A stretch of DNA of 64,000 nucleotides from positions 35,836,001-35,900,000 of the forward strand of contig JBITNC010000002.1 in the NCBI GenBank assembly GCA_050084985.1, read 5' to 3'. How positions within the stretch are numbered: position 1 is the first letter of the stretch; every line of letters starts with the position of its first letter. Source of the stretch: Nageia nagi (Eukaryota > Pinophyta). The translations under genes and the position numbers were made by a program. The notes beneath the pieces are model-generated. The model saw only the letters and a list, made by a program, of their open reading frames with translations. It was not told the origin of the DNA and did no database searches. This document shows positions 36,019 to 46,763 of this stretch, in pieces.

Positions 36019-36585
36019 GGTGAAGGGTACTTACACATTAATACTTTTTATCTTGTCTACTTATGCTCTCCCTTTGCGCTTCGTGCGATCTAAGGTGACC
36101 AGAATAGACTTGATAAGAAGAGGTAAATTAATTTTTCTTTTCCTTCACACTCACACTACATACACATTAATACTTTTTATCTTGTCTACTTATGCTCTCC
36201 CTTTGTGCTTCGAGCGATCTAAGGTGACCAGAATAGACTTGATAAGAAGGGGTAATTAACTTTTCTTTTCTTTCACACTTACACTATCATTAATTGGGTT
36301 AATTTATCTACATCTAATGACCTCTTACTAGTAAGAGGAGGCAATTTACCACACATAATACTTCCACAATTGGAAGAGGTAAATGGATCACACTTAATTT
36401 GGAATGAACTTAAGGAAAATAAATCGGGGTTTTGGATAGTACAAATCACATTAAAGGGTTAATGAATTGGGTGGATTCGAACACACTAAGTACTTCCACT
36501 TGACAAAGTATGCTCTTCACCTTTGCGCTTCGAGTGATCTTAAGTGATCAGAAATAATTAAGTGGAAGAGGTAAAATTTAAAGCA
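36019..36585 (+). repeat. Structured repeats in element C leader
   Basis: Two ~130 bp direct copies (about 36030-36159 and 36160-36290) are nearly identical: CACATTAATACTTTTTATCT, TTGCGCTTCGTGCGATCTAA, GGTGACCAGAATAGACTTGA. A third, shortened copy is at 36495-36580. Each has a possible stem (ATCTTGTCTA with TAGACTTGATAA; in the third ACTTCCACTT with AAGTGGAAG) capped by GCGCTTCGAGCG. Short cousins CTTCCACAATTGGAAG (near 36360) and CTTCCATAGCTGGAAG (near 36720) follow. Confidence 0.75.
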
Positions 36586-37577
36586 CATTTATTTGGAAAT
36601 TTACTTCACATTAAACACTCTTGAAGAGGTCTAACCCTTACCACTCCATTGGAGGTCGAAGGGATGTGACCCTTGGAGGAATAATTGAACCACATTTAAT
36701 TAATTTATCTACACATAATACTTCCATAGCTGGAAGGGTTAATGAACATTACTAAGAGGTTGGATAATGAACCACATTATAATGAAAAAAGAACAACGGG
36801 TTCATTAAGGTCAAGATCCATCTTATAATAAACTTTTGATTATGTCACATTAAGATAAGATAAATGAATGGACATGAATGTTGGGGAGGGTAGTATGCAT
36901 AATTGCATCTTACTTGTTTAAATTGCATTTCATAAGGCCTTAAAGGAATAATTGAACATTAATGAGTTGGATGTCACTACCAACCATTAATTCTTACTTC
37001 TTTGTACCCACCGACATCACACACTTGAAGCCATAGAGCCAGTTACGCTTGGAGGTAATGACCAAGGTGACTCTCCTTTAGGTAGGAGTCAAAAAAGGAG
37101 ACTCTTTTAGAACCAAGCCAAGAGCCATAGAAACTTGTGAATATTACTTAGAATTACCCAACCTACCTTGTTTAACACTTGACTAGTCAAAACAAATTAG
37201 AAAAATTAAAAGACTAAAATTAAACAACTCATATCGTTCATTTAACTCAGACATTAAAAATATGTGAAAACTTAAAAAAGATAATCACATCGTTAAAAGT
37301 AAGCTTGCATATAGGATGTTTGTGCATCAAATTGTTTTCTCGAAAACATAATATAAAAGATAAAAATAAAACTTCTTTTATGATGTTTGTTTATGTGTTC
37401 AAAAATTGAATTGACATGTTTCATTTATGGAATGATATAATAGGTCATACAAAGGAATAGGTTTAAAAGATGATTAAAAGTTGATTTTATTTAAGTTTTT
37501 TACTTTGAACCCCCTTTGTAACAAATAGAAACATAGGCATGTGTCAGTTACTCTAGATCCATACAAATTTTGAATTA
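36586..37577 (+). other. Rest of element C untranslated leader
   Basis: No gene is seen. The whole leader, from LTR end to first gag ORF, is about 2.07 kb. It contains phrases repeated at short range (AGAGGTAA, TGGAAG, AATTGAACCACA). Confidence 0.5.
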
Positions 37578-39191
37578 TTGAGAACAATTAAAAGGCCTTT
37601 GAATTTTATCATTATGAGGTTCATCTTGGTTGCACTTTTAAATTATATGCCTTTTCATATCAAAGTAAAACCAAAAATACGAAGACTATGTTCACATATT
37701 TCTAAGTCAACCTTAGATACTTATTCTACTTCTGAGATTGTGAAGAATGATTTTTGTATTGACATTGAAAAGCTTTTAGCATATTTATCAAAGAAATAAC
37801 AATGTACTATACCTCTTGTTCAATCCTCAGAAAGCCTTGTTAGATCCCATGAAGAGCTAGAGTATAGTTCTTCCATTCCTTTGCCCTCATCATGGGATGA
37901 GTTGGACACTAAAAATAATGAGCCCATCATAAAGATTGAAAACTCATCGACACATCTCATCAAATTAAAATCTTGTGGTGCATCTCCTTTCGAGACTATC
38001 GAACCTAATGAATCCAATTTGCTAAGGGAGGAATCAAGTATTAATGCCAAAGGCCTTTATGCAACATCCTATGCTAAATCATATGACCTCCTAGAGTTAG
38101 ACACCTTGATGTCTTCACCCCCACCTTGGGAGGAATATGATATTAAAGAAGAGGAGTTTGACATGAATCTTGAGGATCTTTCAGAACATTCCTTAGAATT
38201 GCAATTTCATTCTCCTCCCCTTCTTGAGGCTACAAGACCTTCTATTGATTCCCACGAATCTCATGATATTCTTGAGTTCAAGGATGAAACTTGTTCATTC
38301 TCATCACAAGTAGAAATTGAAGAGCCTCACATAAGAATTACAAAATCCATAGATTGTATTATTGAATCTCAAGAATTTCAATCACAAAGAAATGAAAAAT
38401 ATAAAGATAAAATTTTCAAAACTAACACGCATGAGTGTAGGAATGAACATCCATGTGGGGAAATAACACATCATGATGATGGTACAAAGTTTTATGAGGA
38501 TGAATGTTGTTCGAACCCACTAAAAATACCTTTGAAATATCAAACTAGCTTGATGAAAAATGGGGAATGTGATAAAGAAGATAGCCCTACGATAAATAAA
38601 TTACTTAGGAATATTTTCTATGATGAAAAAGCTAAGAATATTTTGCAAAGGGAATCCCATAAACAACAACAAGCATGTTATTCTCATGATCAACATGATA
38701 AAACCTTTAATGAGTTCATCAAAGAAATGAGACAAGAAGAGATAAGACAAAAGCATGATGTAAAAACTTATGTAAACCAAAAGAGTCAAGCTTGGATGCA
38801 ATTATCATCACCTCTTAATTACCAAGTAAGGAGGTATCAAGACTCTTACTCTAATCAACAAAGAGAATTGCCTCTTGAGAGCTTAGATTATCAACCTCAA
38901 AGCCCCTCTTCACAAGCTAGGATAACTGACCCCACCTATCAAAAAACACTTCATAGGTCTAGGTCTTGTATGGAAGATTTTGATAGGATGACCTTGTATT
39001 CAGTAAGAACCTCACAAACAACTCCTCAATGTAAGATCTCAAACAAATTCTTCTATGATCCTTACTCTCATGAAAAACCCTCATCGCAAGAAAAATGTAG
39101 AAAAGCTTTAGCTAAACGATTTAAGGTAGGAGAGATACCCTCTTTTTGTAGAGTTGGAGGCAAAGAGAAAACACATAGAGAGAGATTATGA
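37578..39191 (+). pseudogene. Element C gag N-terminal region
   Basis: One frame from ATG 37578, interrupted by a single TAA at 37797-37799, is open to TGA at 39189-39191, about 538 codons. The later 436-codon part has no ATG of its own at its start; it simply follows the stop. The protein is acidic, Ser/Glu/His-rich and without a known domain. Tat-family elements often have a long, poorly conserved gag N-terminus, which fits its place just upstream of the gag core. A frameshift near 39190-39240 separates it from the next segment, which begins with a Lys/Glu coiled-coil-like stretch (39200-39330). I do not think it is a host gene, because it lies between the LTR leader and the gag core of the same element. 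Confidence 0.7.
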
Positions 39192-39416
39192 AGAAACTAT
39201 AAACTTTAGTAAAATATTTGAAGATGTTAAATGTAAGTTAAAAGAGGAAGCCAAACTTAAGGAAAAGAATATAGAACTCAAGAAAAAGAAAAGCAAGAGC
39301 TTGACAAACAACGACAAATTTTTGATAAGGTAAAACAAGAAGTTCGAGATAGTTGGTTACTTCATGAGAAGTCTCAACAAAATAAAGTACAACCATCTAC
39401 AACTCTTAGAAATTCA

Positions 39417-40292
39417 ATGCAAGAGCATCATTTACCTTCTAATCTTTCATCGTTACCATCTTCAGTGTTATCAAGATCTTCTTCTGATGATGAATCTTAT
39501 AATTCAGACCTAAAGTCAGAAAGAAACACCAATCATAGAAGATATCGAAAACATTCTCAGGGTAGTTGGACAGATAAAGAATTAGAAGATTTTATGAAGG
39601 ATTTCATGAATAAAGAAATGAACATATCAAGGTTCCAGAAGTTGACATATGATAATATTGCAATGAACCCATCCATCCAAGTGTCCCTAAGAAGAAATTA
39701 CCTTACAACTTTGAAATGCCTAAGATAATTCCTTTTACCGGAAATGAGGATCCTAAGGAACATTTAAGGTGGTTTAAGTTTTTAAATTACCTCATTTCTA
39801 ATGATGAGTACTTGATGCTATGTTTGTTCCCCATGACGCTTACATCCCAAGCCTTGGAATGGTATAATAATTTACCACGACATAGTATTTATTCATTTCC
39901 TCAATTGGCAGACTTGTTCTTACAACATTTTAGGATTTATATCAAAGAGGAATCTTCTATTACGGATCTTGTGGAACTAAAATAATCTCAGAATGAATCA
40001 ATTGTTGACTTTGTTTCACAATGGAGGGATATACTCTATCGCATTCCCTATACCTTACCTCAGGAGGAGTTAGTTAAATTATTCAGTCAAAATTGTTTAA
40101 GGCCTATAGCTAGTATATTACAAATCCAACGATATAATACTCTCGAAGAAGTTATTGCTCACATAGTTATAATTGAGAAGGTCAAAATTGAATATGGTGA
40201 AATAAAAATTACGAGGGAAAAAAAAATATAACAAAAATGAGTATTGTAATTATCACCATCAAAGGGGTCATAGTCCAAAAAATTGTCTATCA
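39417..40292 (+). pseudogene. Element C gag core and zinc knuckle
   Basis: About 39710-40190 encodes a Retrotrans_gag domain: MPKIIPFTGNEDPKEHLRWF, LCLFPMTLTSQALEWYNNLP, SFPQLADLFLQHF, then after a stop ESIVDFVSQWRDILYRIPYT and LFSQNCLRPIASILQ. A zinc-knuckle-like YCNYHHQRGHSPKNC lies at about 40244-40290. Frameshifts lie near 39715 and at an A run near 40222-40230. The gag domain forms the virus-like particle in this family. This is the least ambiguous gag in the window. Confidence 0.85.
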
Positions 40293-41117
40293 TTGAGAGA
40301 TAGAATGCAAAATTCAATCAAAGATAATAACTTGGAAGTTGAAGACCATATTTCTATTTCAGATCAAAATTTAAAAAATTATCAAGACTCACTTCTTTCA
40401 TATCAAGTAAATACAGTATCTACTGTACCTAATTATAGTCAAGTGATACACACCTGGAATCCAAGTAATCAACCTATTATAAGAATAGTTGGAGTTGATA
40501 CTGGAACTCAAAACATACAAGAAAAACAAATTGATATATCATATAATCAAAAATCCAAAATGCAAGTTCCTCCATTGATACATCAGCCTATAATTTCTTT
40601 TTATGACCATGAGAGACAATCAAACAAGGGACCTCAAGGGTTAGATCCGCCTCTCCATGTCATCGGTAAAGTAAAGGGTAAAATTGTTAAGAGAATATTA
40701 ATAGATGAAGGGTCAGATGTCAATATCATATCTACATCAACATATCACAAATTGAATCTTCCTTTCTCTCATATTTCTTTACCATCATTACAAATAAAAG
40801 CATTTAATAATGCCTTATGTTCAACAATGGGATCAATAGTGTTACCCATCACCATTGGATGTAAGACGATACAAACATCATTATATATCATTGAAGGGAA
40901 CATTGAACAATATAATATTCTTTTAGGTAGACCATGGATTCAAAAAATGGAATGTGTCCCATCTACATTTCATGGTTGTCTAAAATACATTCATGAGGGA
41001 ATACTCCATTGTGTACGAAGAGATGAAAATCCATACTCACATTATAATATTACAAAATCATCAAAACGAAACCTCCTATGCAAAAGTCAAAAGGCAAATC
41101 ATCATCCATCTTGCTAG
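40293..41117 (+). pseudogene. Element C gag tail and aspartic protease
   Basis: 274-codon open frame. After a variable linker, about residues 110-245 form a retropepsin-like domain: HVIGKVKGKIVKRILIDEGS (catalytic Asp in D-E-G-S, where relatives usually have D-G/T-G-S), DVNIISTSTYHKL, LPITIGCKTIQTSLYIIEG, YNILLGRPWIQKMECVPSTF. The last two match the family-specific 'YN.LLGRPWIH...AVPSTFHQ' of Ty3/gypsy proteases. No reverse transcriptase follows, in contrast to a complete element. Confidence 0.85.
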
Positions 41118-41529
41118 GCAAGTGCATAATCATAAAGATATGAGATGGAAGTTAAAATCCAAAGATCATTACATTGATGGAATGCAATCTTTGGAACAAC
41201 CTAAGAAGGTAGTAGATCATATGATGAAACAAAACCTAAAGCCTAAGTCAATAAAATATGATAAGTATGGACATCATGTTTATCATCATCAATTGGGGCA
41301 TAATACTAAACATTGCCAACAATTAAATCATGCCCTTCATGATTTGATGGATGATAAACGATTTGAAGTAGATATACCTTTATTGATAGATAACAATTTA
41401 CATCATCTACAAAATACATACATACATTCCACACAATTAAACAATGATGAATTGTGTTATTTGCATAAGGATATTCAATCTCCTTCACATCGTTCACATT
41501 GGGGTAGTCGTCCCCCATATTACTTTTGA
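41118..41529 (+). pseudogene. Element C post-protease segment with second knuckle-like motif
   Basis: The frame (+1 relative to the protease ORF) is open 40993-41529. About 41258-41370 reads YDKYGHHVYHHQLGHNTKHC followed by QQLNHALHDLMDDKRFEVD. This resembles the C-x2-H-x4-GH-x4-C knuckle plus 'HA.QDLID.G' context usually placed in gag. It lies after the protease, so it could be a displaced or duplicated gag knuckle or a bridge present before RT in this lineage. It stops where element C jumps to noncoding DNA. Confidence 0.55.
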
Positions 41530-41557
41530 TCTCCTCATGTTTTACATAGATCACATT

Positions 41558-41571
41558 GGGGCAATTGCCCC
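41558..41571. other. Perfect 14 bp palindrome GGGGCAATTGCCCC
   Basis: It lies just past the end of the coding part of element C. A related but imperfect copy (CACATTGGGGTAGTCGTCCC) lies about 60 bp upstream near 41498. Both follow 'ATCACATT/TTCACATT', so it is a diverged tandem pair. Confidence 0.8.
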
Positions 41572-41859
41572 CCATCAAAAAAAAAAAATCATCATTAAAA
41601 CATGATTTAGAAATCGCACAAACATCAAAATATGATTAAAAACTAAAATGATCATATCTGATTTTAAAACAGGTTATAATATGTTTATTGCATTTCCATG
41701 TCTTCCCCTTTTTCCACCTCATATTCATCCCCCATTATGTTGGAATATTTGAGTATTAGATTATATTCTAACAATTCATCAAGGCATATATACTATACGT
41801 TATCCATGATCACTTCCATACCATTATACAAATATTGTTTAATACTTATTGTAAAAGAA

Positions 41860-42415
41860 ATAGTTTATGAAATTAATATTCTTATTGACTTTACCAACCT
41901 TCATCATGAAATTTTTGAAATTTTGGATGATAAACAAACATGACTATGATACACTTAAGGTTATTACGGACTCATACACATCTTCACATTTAAATAATCT
42001 TAAAACAGTCAAGAACGAGGTGTTACAAGAGCATGATTTCGAGCGAAAGTATTACATGTTCATCCTATTATTCGCTTCTTCTCGAACCCAAGAATCATTT
42101 GATATATACAAAAAAAAAATAAAGAGAAAAGAGATGATAAAAAAAAAGAGAGAAAATTGCTACAATGATTCTTGGGTTATAACGAGATCGAGGGGTTAAT
42201 CCTCATCGGGGCTATGGACGCCTATTTGGCAATGGGGCATACCTTACGAGTGGCGACATGTCCATATTGGTTAGCGACCTTCTTCCTTATGGACCTCTGT
42301 ACGTTTCATATGGATGAACTAGCTTATATATTTTATGCTCTTGTGACATTTAGTTTGAGATTGTCTAGAGATCGAAATAAACATCATTGCACACACATGA
42401 GTCTATGATAATTTT
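41860..42415 (+). other. Conserved noncoding block with 15 bp inverted repeat (element C)
   Basis: Arms AACCCAAGAATCATT (42085-42099) and AATGATTCTTGGGTT (42164-42178) are perfect complements around a 64-base A-rich loop. A direct unit (GGGGCTATGGACGCCTATTT) follows near 42208, then CATACCTTACGAGTGGCGAC and AGCGACCTTCTTCCTTATGG. The same ordered landmarks occur in element A (11640-11960) and element B (60460-60140, minus strand). ORFs across the block are not shared between copies, so conservation is at nucleotide level. Confidence 0.75.
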
Positions 42416-42419
42416 GAGA

Positions 42420-45400
42420 ACATCATGACTTTGTTCTATATCATCTAAAGAAGAAAAAATCTAATGATGATTGGTTAATATGGTCAACTTGAATATTATG
42501 ATCATTACATTTTTTCATCATCCCATGCCTCCATCCCATATTATTTATTATTACATAGTAATTAATATTACACTTATGTTTATCAATGCCTTGATGAGTT
42601 GATTAGTTTATCTCTCTAAATACTCAATACATCCTATGTCTATTCATTTGTTATACTATTTTCATATTAACATCCACCACCACCCCATACACATTATACT
42701 ATACCAACTTTCATATTTTATTATCCAACATCCATATATTTTCTAATCCATCTTTACTGATTATTAAATTGGAGGTGCTTCCATATTATTTGAGAAAAAG
42801 AGCGAGTAATTGCTCTCCCCATTAATATGGGAGTCAACATTGTTGTTGTTAAAACCTTTTGCTTCTATTCTTATCTAAGCAAGAAATGCCCTTAGTATAT
42901 TGATAAAAGTCAACCCTAGAACATTGTTAAATTTTATAGCTTCTATTATTCTTTGGGATCGAGAATAAGAAATTGTTCTCCCCATTGAATTGGAAGTCAA
43001 TGTTCTTTTCCTATCATATCCCATCCATTTCAACCCCTTAGACATCGTTAAAAAGCTTCCATCATTCCTTGGGATCGAGAGTAAGAAATTGCTCTTCCCT
43101 TTGAATTGGAAGTCGATGTTCTTATTCCCTTTCCATTCATTATCATTTACCCATAAATTGAATGGTGCTACATCTTGTTCCATATTCTTTGGTACATGTT
43201 ATCATGAAATAAAAAGTATTAGTAGACAAACCTGATAAATGATACAATCTAATACTGCAATTTTTCAAATCATTATCCTTAAATTTTCAGATATTTAATA
43301 ATATCCAAATCAACATCGACGATTGAAATAATAATAAAACTAATAACAATAATTGAAAAACTCATTCAATCTTAAGATACACCATCAATGTGTAGCACAT
43401 CAAAGTACATTCATGATTAAAGTCTAATAATCATGCTTTTAAATGTCTTAAGAATGAATAATAAAATACATAATACAATCATCTATCATTATGTTGATCC
43501 TTGTAGTAAACTTGAGTTTGTATCATCATCTCAATAAATGAAGTAGAATGCATTTGTCTTGTTTTCAAGTCATGTTCAACAAAAAACCTCAATCATGGAA
43601 AAACATATTTCTAATGATTTTCGCAAGAAATGATCATGAAACCCATTCTGCTGGGGCAAATAGTAGAATTATCAAACATTAAAATGTTATCTACTTTGAA
43701 AGGACTCCACGTCACATACATGCTAATGGCATAGAGCCTATGGAATACAGTGTTCCATAAAATAGCGTGTTGTAGACAAGCATGAGTACTTAGTAAAATG
43801 TAGAACTTATTTTCAAAACACTTTGATTGTGAAAAATTCAAAAGTTTATGTTTGATCATAATTTGGGGTAACTATGATTGTCCATGACCCAAAGCAAATC
43901 ATTTACCTCTACCATCAACCAACAAAATCAAGATTTAAAATATTCATACATAAGTTAATAAACTCGAGTGTGATGAGTCTTGACTTAAACCACTTACCAA
44001 CCTTAAGTATATTATCACCTACTTATGAGTCTAGTGGTATTTGTATAAGTCTACAATGATAACATATTAGTTTGTTTGTATCTTCTTAAGATACATGACT
44101 ATGTTTGCTCACCACTTCATGTATCACATATGCATTGATGTTTATGAAAAAATCGTATGTGATTACACACAAGTGTCAACCATTCGTCATATTCATACAT
44201 CACATATATGTATTCATGGGAATAAGTCAAAATAAAAAAGAAGATAACCAAATAAACATGCAAACTCGATCATAAATGATTTCATCATGAATCCTTGATA
44301 AGACAAACACCATTAATTGTTTATGATCTTACAATGAATCATGAACTCCATAGTTCAAATCATATGTCATGTTATGCATGTTTAGTCATCACTTATTGTT
44401 ATACGTATTCAAGAAAATCCTAGTCATCAGAAAACATGATTCCAATGATTTTTACAAAACCTACCTTTTTAGAGAATAACATAACAATCAAAATTCAAAT
44501 TAGTGCACACAAAGGGCACTTCATGTCATATATTTGACTTGGCTCCATACATTCCTTGGAATAAACACAAGACACCCATGTAAGGATATATGGGAACAAG
44601 CCTTTAGTACCTATTTGGTGCACAAACCCAACGTGTGTTCAAAATACTTCAATTGCAAAGCTCAAGAAATCATACTTGGATAATTGGGATAAATACAATT
44701 TCCCATGACCTAAAATCAAACCTTATGTTCACCTATAAATGATTGAAACAATAAGGCTAGGATCATTTGTACATTCATCTTACTCATTCACTAGCTAATA
44801 TGTATTAGTTTTTTTGAACAGTTTATCATCATCATCACTAACATCATTAGTTAGTTCAAAAGGGGCCATAATGCTAAGAAAAGCACCACAATAACATAGT
44901 AAAGCTCATGATCACATAGTAAGACCATGGCTACATCTCTCTAAAATGTACTCAAAACATTGTTAATTAGAAAATCGAAAGTTATATGTCTACTCACGGT
45001 TAAGGTAATTAGGATTGCCTATAACCTGAAAGAAGATGTTTATGCTCAATATGATTCTAAAAGACTTATGCAAAAGATCATCACGAAACCCATTCTGCTG
45101 GGTCAAAAGCAGAGAAAAATAAAGGATGACTTGTATATACAAAACAAGCTTCTTATCCCATACTTGCTTCGGCATGCATAGACAAACTAGAGTCTTGTCA
45201 TGCAACCACCATAAACAGCACATAGTATGGAGATGGACACAAGTGTAGTTTTGATGTATTACAATATCATTTTCAAAATGTATCAATTGCAAAAGTTAAA
45301 AAATCATATTCACCCATGATAAGGGGCTATCCTCATGACTACACTGGATGATGAAATATGTATAAATAACAAGTTTTGATTTAGAGAAGCTATAATTATA

Positions 45401-45896
45401 TCCTACAAAAAGATCTTAAGCTTTATACGAAAAAAGATTTTGATGATATTTCTTAAAAATATCGTTAACATTTACAAATATCAAAGAAGGTAAAATGTGA
45501 TGTATCATTATTATAGGAGATCACCTTGAAACCTCGTTGTCGGGACAAAGGACAACACCATCAAACCCATATACTAAAGGGGACTTATACGGTACATGTG
45601 CGCTTAGACATGCAGAACGACATAACAAAAATGTCATCTAGCTGTCACACAAGCTCAACACATTGTCATACCGAAAACAGTCACTTCTGAGGTATATTAA
45701 AATTTGTTTTCAAAACTACATCAAATGTAAAATGAAAACACATTTTATCATAATTTGATAAATCAAAATTTTGATTCATTTAAGAAATTCAGTCAAAACT
45801 TATATAATAAAAAAGCAACAACAAACAATCAAGCAATAATGCTTCTCATTTTATATTTTTGAAATCATCAACCACATATTTTCGGTTGATAATTTC
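42420..45896 (+). other. Long 3' untranslated region of element C, with repeated units
   Basis: No RT, RNase H, integrase, extra ORF or PMD gene is present. A motif around GAAACCCATTCTGCTGGG recurs at about 43634 and 45083, and in diverged form at 45530 (GAAACCTCGTTGTCGGGACA). More diverged repeats of its surroundings lie at about 44400-44700. Two 'GGGATCGAGA.TAAGAAATTG' units lie at about 42955 and 43073, with a relative near 42795. 45080-45300 aligns with 20936-21130 of element A, and 45500-45900 with 56350-55944 of element B. Confidence 0.65.
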
Positions 45897-45910
45897 AAAA
45901 AGGGGCAAAA
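45897..45910 (+). promoter_or_regulatory. Polypurine tract of element C
   Basis: AAAAAGGGGCAAAA directly precedes the 3' LTR start TGTAGACACC. The same tract sits beside the LTR of element B (minus strand, 55944-55957). Confidence 0.85.
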
Positions 45911-46758
45911 TGTAGACACCTAAAAATGTCCCCTTTTTAACTAGTAAACATTGAAATAATCATAACTCTTTATACAAGCCTCAAATAAGCTTGAAAAATT
46001 CACTATTGGATAGCTCTCATCGAGTACATGCAAAATGAGTGGTCACATGACCCCTTTTTGATAAAAATTGACTATTTGGCGATCGTTTTAATATTGTTAT
46101 AAAACTGCTAACCAGTCGCCGACGTTCTCCTTGAAATGCTGGCATTTTGAGCCAGTCGCCAGCGTTCGACATCCAAACGTCGGCGACTCTGTAATAGCCA
46201 AATAGAAGCCAAAACAAAAAGGGAAAGTTGGAACGCTTCATTTCTCCAAGATGAGGTGTATAGGAGGGGTCAGTTACGACCTACGGTGGCTGTTCACTTC
46301 CTCTTACCAGCCTTGAAACATCTCATCCAAAATCTATAAATATAAGCTAATACAAAGCAAATAGGAGAGGAATTGAACCCATTTTTGAAGTAGAGTAATG
46401 CTGCCAAAATCTTGTGAGCTTATACATTTTATTGTTTTATGCTAGTTTCATTTTAATACTTGTCATACATAGATGCTTTGATGTCATTGTCTTTTGCATG
46501 TGTGTAGGATTTACAGGTTGCTCATACCAAGGGAAGAAACAAGCAACTCAAAACAATGAAGATTTAATACTCTTTATTTTGGCACATAGCATTTGTAAAA
46601 GTCCCTTCTAAGGGCAAATTGTAGTTTGAACTGAGATTGAATATCATTTTGCAATTACAACATGTCTATCTATGTTATATAATTTGAGGTTCAATGAAGA
46701 TTGAAGAATAATGTTATTTTATTTTATTCTACATTCCAGCTCAATTTTCATTGCAACA
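45911..46758 (+). repeat. Element C 3' LTR
   Basis: 848 bp, TGTAGACACCTAAAAATG... to ...TTTCATTGCAACA, followed by the target-site duplication CAATG at 46759-46763. It pairs with the 5' LTR at 34663-35507 at about 97% identity. Confidence 0.95.
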
Positions 46759-46763
46759 CAATG
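46759..46763 (+). other. Target-site duplication CAATG (right)
   Basis: Identical to 34658-34662. The copia codon series continues after it (GAT GTA AAG CTC AAT GAA ATT CCT). Confidence 0.9.

Noticed and set aside
36011-36259. 82-codon ORF with an internal duplication
   Set aside because: The duplication is at DNA level in the untranslated leader; it contains no gag-like motif and lies 1.3 kb before gag.
37881-39191. The longest open frame (436 codons) as a host gene
   Set aside because: It lies between the Tat leader and the gag core in one element, has no ATG at its start, and joins an upstream frame through a single stop. It is best read as gag N-terminus.
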